A stretch of 45,111 nt of DNA from Bartonella phoceensis (GTDB taxonomy: Bacteria; Pseudomonadota; Alphaproteobacteria; Rhizobiales; Rhizobiaceae): assembly GCF_902825145.1 (NCBI RefSeq), contig NZ_CADEAD010000008.1, positions 1 through 45,111 of the forward strand. The letters run 5' to 3'. This document shows, piece by piece, positions 35,608-42,935 of this stretch. The number at the start of each line of letters is the position of its first letter. The stretch's first letter is position 1. The notes beneath the pieces were generated by a model. It searched no databases, was not told where the DNA came from, and saw nothing but the letters and a program-made list of their open reading frames with translations. Made by a program: the position numbers and the translations under genes.

Positions 35608-37236
35608 ATGCCAAAAGCAAAATCAAAAACAAAAGGAATCCCCTCACCTCATAATTATATCTATCCTGGTACTGAAGTTCTCAGAAATAAATATGGAGAA
35701 AGAAATTTAGAGCGCTTTCAGGAAAAATGTTTGCGTGATGTAGAAAAGGCAAAAGAGGTTCTGCGTAAAGAACCGGTACCAGAAATTCTTGATTCCGCTT
35801 ATCTGTGCCATATTCATCACCTGCTGTTTAAGGAAACATTTGAATGGGCTGGACAGATGCGTTCCGCTCCTTTTACATTTGCAGATGGTAGCATTGCCGC
35901 TATGCCAGAAATGAAAAGTACGGAAGGAAATAAGGCTTTTGTAACCGATAAGGAAATCCCTGAACACCTACAAAGATTAGAGAAAAAGCTTGCCGAAAAA
36001 AACAATTTGCAAGACTTAACGCGCAAAGAATTCGTTGCTAAAGCGTCAGAAATGTTTATCTCGCTCAAAAAAATACATCCATTCATAGATGGCAATGAAC
36101 AAACCGAAGAAATTTTCTTTGAAAACCTCGCTAAAGCAGCAGGCCATCGCCTTGATTTTTCTCTTGTAACAAAAGAACGCATGAAGCATGCCTGTACCGA
36201 AGCAATACAACATGGCAATCCAGAGCCTATGCAACATATATTTGAGGATATCTCCAATATAGACAAAATATGTATGCTAGAAGAATTCATAAATAACATG
36301 AAAGATCTTGGACGCGATGTTGATAATCGTTCTGTTATGGTTGCAAAAGAAAATATAACTTACATGGGTACCTATAGAGGTACTAATTTTAATAGCGTAA
36401 TGATCGACGCATACGGCACTTATATCATCAGCGATAAAGCGCATTTCACGCAAGAACAAATGGAAACATTAAAACCCGGTGATCAAATTACCTTTACAGC
36501 ACCAAAAGACGACACGCTTGAAAATACACTCATCCCCGAACAAATAATAGAGCCTCTCACAACAAGTGAACTTCACAAAAGGATTTTGGCAAATAGCCAC
36601 GTCAGCACAGCTCAAGAGCAAGTCCAAAATTTATCAAAAATTATTTATGGCAACTCAAAAGCATTAAATAAACATATGGAAGAAATGCTCGAAAATCCAG
36701 ACTTAAGCAAACATGTTGCTTATCAGATTGAACACTCTCCAGGCTCTATTGCTCCCCTTGCAGGTGTTGATTTTCTTTGCATAAAAAGCCAAAGGCGTGC
36801 AAATGCTGAAGATCGTCTTAATTTGCTCTGTACTGCAGTTATGGATTATGGACAAACTGTCAAACAGGCGAAGCATTTAGTCACTCAACAACATAAAAAT
36901 GAACAAGAACGCTGCGCAATCAAGATAGAGAAGCCGAGTAGAAGTTTAAACAAACTCCTTCGCTTATCACCAGAAACACAAAAAGAAGTCTTATCTCAAG
37001 ATTTTGCATTGTACAGCGAACTTCGTAATTTTGTACACAGTTTAGAATTGCGTCTCTCAGGAGATGATTTGAGAGCGATCAGACAGAATGCTCATGCAAC
37101 ATTTGCTAAAAATATTGGAGTATCAGAACGAAAAGCACAAGAAGTTGCCAGCATTGTTCAAAAAGCCAAAACAGCACATCAGCAAGCCTATGAATACAAA
37201 ATACAGCGCAAAAATGCACTCGCTATAGCCAGCTAA
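35608..37236 (+). CDS. bepB: BepB-type effector: FIC (altered motif)-OB-BID
   Basis: The 542-residue product starts MPKAKSKTKGIPSPHNYIYP. FIC domain about 1-225, OB fold about 240-310 (TYMGTYRGTNFNSVMIDAYG, then GDQITFTAP) and BID about 320-440 (QVQNLSKIIYGNSKAL, then PLAGVDFLCIKSQRRANAED) with a basic tail. The FIC motif is HPFIDGNEQ from His157: His and Asp are kept but the anion-hole GNGR has become GNEQ and the following Arg is Glu, so ATP binding in the usual way is unlikely. It is secreted via VirD4 by its BID. The place directly after virD4 and the length fit BepB, whose host function is unknown to me. It has 41 bases identical to the second bepA-type gene. Confidence 0.87.
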   Translation: MPKAKSKTKGIPSPHNYIYPGTEVLRNKYGERNLERFQEKCLRDVEKAKEVLRKEPVPEILDSAYLCHIHHLLFKETFEWAGQMRSAPFTFADGSIAAMPEMKSTEGNKAFVTDKEIPEHLQRLEKKLAEKNNLQDLTRKEFVAKASEMFISLKKIHPFIDGNEQTEEIFFENLAKAAGHRLDFSLVTKERMKHACTEAIQHGNPEPMQHIFEDISNIDKICMLEEFINNMKDLGRDVDNRSVMVAKENITYMGTYRGTNFNSVMIDAYGTYIISDKAHFTQEQMETLKPGDQITFTAPKDDTLENTLIPEQIIEPLTTSELHKRILANSHVSTAQEQVQNLSKIIYGNSKALNKHMEEMLENPDLSKHVAYQIEHSPGSIAPLAGVDFLCIKSQRRANAEDRLNLLCTAVMDYGQTVKQAKHLVTQQHKNEQERCAIKIEKPSRSLNKLLRLSPETQKEVLSQDFALYSELRNFVHSLELRLSGDDLRAIRQNAHATFAKNIGVSERKAQEVASIVQKAKTAHQQAYEYKIQRKNALAIAS

Positions 37237-37269
37237 AAGCATGAGGTATTCTATCCTCATTTAAGCATT

Positions 37270-37305
37270 CATGAGCGGAGATATTTTGATATTCTGCCGC
37301 TCATG
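37270..37305 (+). repeat. Hairpin after bepB
   Basis: CATGAGCGG (37270-37278) and CCGCTCATG (37297-37305) are perfect 9-base inverted arms, with inner ATAT/ATAT pairing possible. It begins 34 bases after the bepB stop. There is no T-run after it, so it may protect the 3' end of the mRNA rather than terminate. Confidence 0.55.
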
Positions 37306-37368
37306 GAGAAGGGGTGCTTAACATCATTTTAAATTTAAAGATATCATTGTACGGCGTTCCTTGGTGAA

Positions 37369-37771
37369 GATGCTTTTTTACCAATCCTCTGGTCAGTTGG
37401 TCAATCACTTTGGGGAATCGGGTGCGCGCTCATGGTTTGAAAGCTGCTCCTTTGTAAGTTATGCTGCCATTAAAGATCTCCAAACAGCTAAAGACATTTC
37501 AGAGCGTTGTGGTCAAATGACCGTTGAAGTAGCTGGTACAAACAAATCGAGAGGTTTATCTTTAGGAAAAAGCTCTTACAACATCAACTACCAACAAAGA
37601 GCATTGATTTTACCACACGAAATTATTCAAGAAATGCGTCAAGATGAACAAATTATTCTTATGCAAGGACAGCCTCCCTTACGATGTGGTAGAGCAATCT
37701 ATTTTAGAAGAAAAGAAATGTTAGCGGCTGCTGAAAAGAACCGTTTTGCCCCACAAGCAAAGAAAAAATAA
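37369..37771 (+). pseudogene. virD4: virD4 3' fragment (133 codons), duplicate of virD4 C-terminus
   Basis: This stretch reads on as virD4 residues 507-639 from LMLFYQSSGQLVNHFGESGA to the C-terminal QAKKK and stop, with every base identical to 34619-35021. It lacks the membrane region, Walker A and Walker B. Only a TTG at 37361 could start it, with no ribosome binding site, so it is a pseudogene. It marks the left end of a 2.75-kb tandem duplication whose two units end in bepB and bepC. Confidence 0.93.
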
Positions 37772-37858
37772 AAAAGGCCTTCTCATGTGTATGGACCATT
37801 AAAGCCACAAAAACAACCGCATAGAAGGTAAAAAGTGCACGTTCTCTCTCCTCACAAC
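37369..37858 (+). repeat. Direct repeat, copy 2: virD4 fragment and start of spacer
   Basis: Perfect copy of 34619-35108. The first difference is at 37859 (T for C at 35109). The left boundary is sharp: 37368 and 34618 differ and no homology is visible before them. Confidence 0.95.
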
Positions 37859-38359
37859 TCATTAAAAAGGAATTTCTAGACGATTTAACAAGAAAAATCC
37901 TTAATTTTTTGTTTTGATGCGTGTGGCTATCAATGCCAACATTCTTTAAGAGGAGTCGCGCAATAATCCAAAAATTAATAGCAATCATATCTACATTTTC
38001 AACACCCCTCAAAGAACTTTTGAATGCAGCTTTTTTGAAGAAAAAGCGTTTAGAAAGCTCTGTCTGTTTAACAATAATAATTTAAGAATGAAAAATGCAG
38101 CGGAGAGTGTTTATACAAAAAAATAAAAAAGTAAAATATGCATCAAAACGACCTACACGGATCATTTTGTATTCCTCACACAAAAAGAATTACGAAAGCA
38201 CCGTGAAACGGTTGATATAATCCAAAACCTACAGACTTGAGGTAATAATACATCCTCCTAAAATGCCTGAAATCTCGAAAGAGTATGCAAAGGGGTACTT
38301 TTTGCGCAAAAAATTCAATACTCTTTCATCAGCTATCCTATCCTACAAGGAGAGAATAT
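37859..38359 (+). promoter_or_regulatory. Diverged spacer with the bepC promoter and leader
   Basis: Homologous to 35109-35607 but with substitutions and short indels. It keeps CGGTTGATATAATCC and CTACAGACTTGAGGTAAT (around 38208-38247), which therefore are candidate promoter elements. AAGGAGAG lies just before the bepC ATG at 38360. Confidence 0.6.
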
Positions 38360-39958
38360 ATGTTAGAGCATAATTACCTATATAAGAATAGTACAACACT
38401 AAAAAATAAATACGGTATTAAAAACCCACAAAAATTTTATGAACGCTGTACCCATAACGCAGACCGAGCGGCAGTAAATTTCCGCTATGAACCACTACCA
38501 CAAAGATTTGATGCTGCCTATCTAAAATTAATTCACTGGAACCTTTTCCATGAGAGTTTTGAATGGGCTGGACAGACTCGCGATATCACTTTTACATTTG
38601 AAGATGGGAGCACAGCGCGTATGCCAGCTATACGACCAAAAGGCTATGAAGTTCCTTTTGCCATCGGTTCACAGATTCAAAAAGATCTTAAGAAATTAGA
38701 GAAAATACTTCTTGAAAAGAATAATTTACGAGGTCTATCGCGCAAAGAATTTGCTGAAAATGCTACTGAAGTCTTTATGCTTCTCGACCACGCGCATCCT
38801 TTCAGAAAAGGGAACGGGCGTACACAACGAATGTTTATGGAAAAACTTGGACAAGCTGCAGGCCATCCCATTGACTTTTCCTTTATAACAAAAGAACGCT
38901 TGACACATGCCAGTATTGAAGCAATGCAACATGGCAATTCAGAACCGATGCAACATCTCTTTGAGGATGTTACCCATCCGCAAAAATCACTTGTTTTGAA
39001 GGAATTTGTTTCTCAGATGAAGCATTCTGGACTTGAAGAAATCAATAATTGCATGGTCATCGCCGCAAAAGAAGGTGTGTCTTATGATGGTATTTACAGA
39101 GATTGTGCAGCAGAAGGTTTTGTTATAGAGGTAGGAGATATTTTTGTTGTTGCCCACAAAGATGATCTACCCCCAGAATACGTGAAAGAACTACGCAACG
39201 GTGACTATCTCTCTTTTCAAAAGTCCAATGTTCAAAACTTACAAGAAATACTCATTCCCGCAGAAAAATTAGCACCTCTCACAGAGGGTGAATTGTGTGA
39301 AAAAATTGCAAACAATCCTTATGTCAAAGCATGCCGAAAAGAAATTGAGCAATTGTCAAAGACTGTTTATGGCAACCGGAAAATCTTAAGTATGAAAATG
39401 GATATGATAGATGCAAATCCAGGATTGGGTAGAGTATTTGCCAATCAGATTGCCCAAAATCCTGAATCAGTCTGTAAGCTTGCAGGTATGAAAATATTTT
39501 GTCTGAATAGCCCAGAACGCAGACGGGCTAAACAGGCAGTTCCACAACTCAGTAAAATGATCAAGAATTATGTTATAGTAACGCAACAAACCAAGGAGGA
39601 AATTCTAGAGCAACATCAAAGAGAACAAAACCGTCTAGGCAAATCCGTCAAAAAACCAGGGAAAGAATTGCAAAACCTTTTCTCCTTACCACCACAAAAA
39701 CAAACAGACGTCCTCTCTCGTTCCACAACACTGCAACGACAACTCCATATTTTTTGGCGTCAATTACAAAATCGTCTATCATCAGAAGATCATAAAGCCA
39801 TAAAGGAAAACAATTGTACAAAACTTTCTCGTCTTCTTGGTATATCAGAAAGCAAAGCTAAGGAAATTTCTCAAACTGTGCAACGCATGAAAGTAGCACA
39901 ATATCAGACACGCTCCTTTAGGGTTAATCGTATTCCATCCATGTCTTTTAGCAATTAA
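38360..39958 (+). CDS. bepC: BepC effector: FIC (Lys variant)-OB-BID
   Basis: The 532-residue product starts at the ATG at 38360 (MLEHNYLYKNSTTLKNKYGI), preceded by AAGGAGAG; an in-frame ATG at 38285 has no such site. FIC domain about 1-220 with motif HPFRKGNGRTQR, His146-Arg154: the fold is complete, but Lys150 replaces the usual Glu/Asp. OB fold about 230-300 and BID about 315-430 (EIEQLSKTVYGNRKIL, then KLAGMKIFCLNSPERRRAKQ). Length, position and the HPFRKGNGR motif match B. henselae BepC. From the literature, its FIC domain binds the host exchange factor GEF-H1 and brings it to the plasma membrane, causing actin stress fibres without AMP transfer. It is the best-preserved FIC fold among the Beps here. 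Confidence 0.93.
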   Translation: MLEHNYLYKNSTTLKNKYGIKNPQKFYERCTHNADRAAVNFRYEPLPQRFDAAYLKLIHWNLFHESFEWAGQTRDITFTFEDGSTARMPAIRPKGYEVPFAIGSQIQKDLKKLEKILLEKNNLRGLSRKEFAENATEVFMLLDHAHPFRKGNGRTQRMFMEKLGQAAGHPIDFSFITKERLTHASIEAMQHGNSEPMQHLFEDVTHPQKSLVLKEFVSQMKHSGLEEINNCMVIAAKEGVSYDGIYRDCAAEGFVIEVGDIFVVAHKDDLPPEYVKELRNGDYLSFQKSNVQNLQEILIPAEKLAPLTEGELCEKIANNPYVKACRKEIEQLSKTVYGNRKILSMKMDMIDANPGLGRVFANQIAQNPESVCKLAGMKIFCLNSPERRRAKQAVPQLSKMIKNYVIVTQQTKEEILEQHQREQNRLGKSVKKPGKELQNLFSLPPQKQTDVLSRSTTLQRQLHIFWRQLQNRLSSEDHKAIKENNCTKLSRLLGISESKAKEISQTVQRMKVAQYQTRSFRVNRIPSMSFSN

Positions 39959-40280
39959 ACATGGATATGGTTTTCTTTTTGTATCTGATTGCTTGAAACA
40001 AAGTATTTTATGTAAATTGTACTCAGTGTTGTTGCCCAATGTGACAGAAAATCTTTATCACAATAAACCTCATAATTTTATAGAATACATGAATAGAATA
40101 TCACAAAAAAACTGTATTAAAGACACAAATGTCTATTACAGATAAATGTGAATAGCGGACGATTTTTTAGAGATCATTCAAAGCAACGCTCTTCTTTGTA
40201 TAAAAGCTATCAAAGCATTTAGATGATGGAGAATGCGCCAAAGAAGTTTTCTAAATAAAAAAAACTAAAAGGAAGCAAAT
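39959..40280 (+). promoter_or_regulatory. Spacer before bepD with leader motif shared by bepD, bepE and the last bep
   Basis: No gene. GCGCCAAAGAAGTTTTCT (40235-40252), about 30 bases before the bepD ribosome binding site (AAAGGAAG), recurs as GCACCAAAGAAGTTTTCT before bepE (41389-41406) and as ACCCTAAAGGAGTTTTCT before the last bep (42882-42899). This leader differs from that of the FIC-type beps. Confidence 0.6.
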
Positions 40281-41123
40281 ATGAAAAAAAATAATCCTTC
40301 CCGTCCTCCATTTAATCCAGAAGAACTGTATGCACGGGTTAATAAACAAGGAAGAACACAGCATCCAAATCAGCCGGAGGAAGTTGTCTACGCAGATCTT
40401 AATCTACCAGGATCGAGTGGCAACCGTGAATCAGAGGAAGTTGTCTACGCAGATCTTAATCTACCAGAATCCAGTAGCAGCCCTAGAACACCAAAACCAG
40501 AGGAGCCAATATACGCAACGGTTAGACCAAGAGGACCTGGTGGTGGAAATAACCGAGAGGAGCCAACATACGCAACGGTTAGACCAAGAGGACCTGGTGG
40601 CGGATATGGATCAGAGCAAGCCTCTCCATATGCGGATTCGCCAAAAAGAGAAGGACCTCTTACGAGAGGAGCGGTTACGAGAGGGCTTCAAAGGAACGAT
40701 CTCATCCAAAGTGGTCAAGAAGAAATTAGAAAATTGTGTGAAGTTGTTTATGGTAACAGAAACGCTTTGGACGGAACACTTGAAAAACTTCTTATTAATC
40801 CGAGTCAAGCAGAGCAACTCTCGTGGTCTCTTGCTGAAAATCCTGAAGGTCCTGGACCACTTTCAGGGAGAAAAGTGCTTGGCGTGAAAAATCAAGAGCG
40901 CAAAAACGCTGAAGATGGTTTTGTCAAACTGTGTGCAGCTTTTGATAGACATGCAGAAAATGTACAAGCGGTAAAACAAGAATTATTTCGTCCTGAGCCT
41001 CAAGAACACAAAGCACTTCAGAGGCGAGGTGCCGTCAGACATCATAAAACACAAGAACAAACTGCCGGAGACCAGGAGCAAACACGCAAATCTCCCTCAA
41101 AAGGAATGGGCATGGCTCTATAA
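40281..41123 (+). CDS. bepD: BepD-type effector: tandem tyrosine-phosphorylation motifs plus one BID
   Basis: The 280-residue product lacks a FIC domain. The N-terminal ~120 residues carry regularly spaced tyrosine motifs: EELYARV (Tyr17), EEVVYADL (Tyr37 and Tyr56), EPIYATV (Tyr78), EPTYATV (Tyr97) and SPYADSP (Tyr117). A single BID follows (about 140-240: IRKLCEVVYGNRNAL, then PLSGRKVLGVKNQERKNAED) and a basic tail. In B. henselae BepD is phosphorylated by host kinases at EPLYA-like motifs and recruits c-Abl and STAT3. The same use is expected here. AGGAAG precedes the ATG. The motif array shows DNA-level repeats with 57-base units, so its copy number can change. This is a short BepD version. 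Confidence 0.9.
   Translation: MKKNNPSRPPFNPEELYARVNKQGRTQHPNQPEEVVYADLNLPGSSGNRESEEVVYADLNLPESSSSPRTPKPEEPIYATVRPRGPGGGNNREEPTYATVRPRGPGGGYGSEQASPYADSPKREGPLTRGAVTRGLQRNDLIQSGQEEIRKLCEVVYGNRNALDGTLEKLLINPSQAEQLSWSLAENPEGPGPLSGRKVLGVKNQERKNAEDGFVKLCAAFDRHAENVQAVKQELFRPEPQEHKALQRRGAVRHHKTQEQTAGDQEQTRKSPSKGMGMAL
40377..40613 (+). repeat. Tandem repeats encoding tyrosine motifs in bepD
   Basis: Units starting GAGGAAGTTGTCTACGCAG at 40377 and 40434 (57 bases apart), and units starting GAGGAGCCAA(T/C)ATACGCA at 40500 and 40557 (57 bases apart), with 66 bases between the pairs. Within each pair the first ~35-45 bases are nearly identical. A weaker first unit begins at 40320. Confidence 0.85.
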
Positions 41124-41431
41124 GCATGCATAATGTAATGCGTAAAAGCTTTTGTCTTTAATTTAAGCTCTTGGCATAAATTGTTTTATTTTGGTTATGT
41201 CAAGAGACGGGGGATGGGATATTGCAAGAAATATCCAATAAAAAATAGCCCCTAATTTTTATAACGTTTTGATATTAAAAATTAAAAAAACATATTTCTT
41301 CATATTACAAATAGCACAAATCCTTTGGAGGTCATCAAATTTGATATTTCCTTTGTATCAGAATTATAAAAACATAAAGGTGAAGCATGCACCAAAGAAG
41401 TTTTCTGAAAGATTATTGAAAGGAAACATAC
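41124..41431 (+). promoter_or_regulatory. Spacer between bepD and bepE: hairpin and shared leader
   Basis: CTCTTGGCATAA (41168-41179) and TTATGTCAAGAG (41195-41206) form a 12-bp stem with one G-U pair after bepD. The leader GCACCAAAGAAGTTTTCT (41389-41406) and AAAGGAAAC lie before bepE. No gene is visible. Confidence 0.55.
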
Positions 41432-42730
41432 ATGAAAAAAAATCAACCATCCCCTTCTCCACATTTTTCGGTAAAAGAACTCATAAAATACTATGAAGCG
41501 ACTGCCGCACAATCATCTGTAGGAGAATCCTCTCGTACAACAGGCGTCGACAACCACAAAAGCCCACTTCCTACGCCAAAAAAAGAAGAGAAAAATATCT
41601 CTCCTTTGAAAGAAAGTACTACAGCAGCGAATAAAGAAGAACATACATACGCATCGATTGTTATAAAAAATCCGCAAAGAGAGAGAGCCACTGAGGAGAA
41701 AAGCCCAGAAAAGACTATATACACAATAATTGCTCCACCAAGGAGAGCCCCTGCCCCCTCAGAGGAAACAATTACGCGCCTCATACCGCATGATCCGTGG
41801 GTCAAATCGTATGAAAAAGAAATTGCCTTCTGGTCTGCTGAAACTTTTGGCAAAAAAGATATTTTGCAGGAAAAGGCTAAAGAAATTCGGCACACCCCCT
41901 CTCTAGGAGAAAAGCTTTCATGGCAACTTGCAGGACATCATGACCAGTTCGGTAAACTTGCTGGTATCAACGTATGTGGCATAAAAAATAAAACACGCAA
42001 AAAAGCTGAAAAGAGTTTGATTATCCTGTGTGATGTTCTTAATTGTTACGGGGAAGCTGTAAAAGTTGCAAGGGAAAGTCTGCATCTTCACCCACAATTA
42101 GAATTAAGGCGCTACGAGGAAATCTTAGGTAGTAATAAACTGTCCCAAATCTTACAAGACTCATATTGTATCAGAGGGGAGAGCGGATTCCTTTCAAAGG
42201 AAGAAGTTATTGAAATAACTAAACAAAATTCTGCAGTTAAAAGATCTCAAGAACAAATAGAAAATTTGTGTACAACTGTTTTTGGAAAGGCAGATACTTT
42301 AAAGAAACAAATTGCAGATATATTGGGTGATCCTTCTATGGCAGTTGACATCACACAGCAACTTGCAGAAGAACCTCGTTCTTTTTATAAACTTGCTGGT
42401 CTCAAGGTATGTGGCTTTAAAAATCACGCACGCAAACACGCTGAAGAAACGATACCGCAACTGGTGGCAGCTGTGAATAATCTTGCCGAGACCATACAGC
42501 AGGTACAAGAAGGTATCTTACCGACGCATCAGAAGGCACAAGAATCTAGAAAACCGTTTTTTGTATTCTCTCAAAACCTCCACAAACAACGAGGCTTTTC
42601 GAAGGATTCTCCATCTCCTGAGTGTTCATCAACAGAGGTCCCTGAAACTTCTAAACATAAACATGAAAAAGTACAAAATGTTCGGCCACGCAAAGCTCCC
42701 GAATCAAAAACGCTAGCTTTTGCCAGCTAA
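41432..42730 (+). CDS. bepE: BepE-type effector: tyrosine motifs and two BID domains
   Basis: The 432-residue product has an N-terminal unstructured part with tyrosine motifs EEHTYASIV (Tyr73) and KTIYTII (Tyr97), a first BID (about 122-215: IAFWSAETFGKKDIL, then KLAGINVCGIKNKTRKKAEK) and a second BID (about 268-365: QIENLCTTVFGKADTL, then KLAGLKVCGFKNHARKHAEE), and a basic tail ending KTLAFAS. Two BIDs with N-terminal tyrosines is the BepE layout. In B. henselae BepE's BIDs counter cell-damaging effects of other Beps and support infected-cell migration, and its phosphotyrosines bind Csk and SHP2 (from memory). AAAGGAAAC precedes the ATG. Confidence 0.9.
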   Translation: MKKNQPSPSPHFSVKELIKYYEATAAQSSVGESSRTTGVDNHKSPLPTPKKEEKNISPLKESTTAANKEEHTYASIVIKNPQRERATEEKSPEKTIYTIIAPPRRAPAPSEETITRLIPHDPWVKSYEKEIAFWSAETFGKKDILQEKAKEIRHTPSLGEKLSWQLAGHHDQFGKLAGINVCGIKNKTRKKAEKSLIILCDVLNCYGEAVKVARESLHLHPQLELRRYEEILGSNKLSQILQDSYCIRGESGFLSKEEVIEITKQNSAVKRSQEQIENLCTTVFGKADTLKKQIADILGDPSMAVDITQQLAEEPRSFYKLAGLKVCGFKNHARKHAEETIPQLVAAVNNLAETIQQVQEGILPTHQKAQESRKPFFVFSQNLHKQRGFSKDSPSPECSSTEVPETSKHKHEKVQNVRPRKAPESKTLAFAS

Positions 42731-42935
42731 GCTTGCATAAATGAGATAAGCTGCAGCTTTTAATTTGGTTTCTTAGCGTGAATTTTATAAGATAATTTGC
42801 GCCAAAGGTGTCGTATAATAATATCGTTCAGATTAAAGGATTCTTTTGCATAAAAACTATCCAATAAAGGGCATAAGAAATACCCTAAAGGAGTTTTCTA
42901 GAAAGATATTGTAAAAGCTTGAAAGGAACAAATGT
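42731..42935 (+). promoter_or_regulatory. Leader of the last bep gene
   Basis: Contains ACCCTAAAGGAGTTTTCT (42882-42899), the third occurrence of the leader motif seen before bepD and bepE, then GAAAGGAAC as ribosome binding site. No gene. Confidence 0.5.

Noticed and set aside
37361..37771. Treating the virD4 3' fragment as a small working gene
   Set aside because: It lacks all ATPase motifs, its only start is a TTG without a ribosome binding site, and it is an exact copy of the virD4 end.
40330..40887. 185-codon frame overlapping bepD in another frame
   Set aside because: It is kept open by the repeats of the tyrosine array; bepD's own frame has the BID domain and the ribosome binding site.
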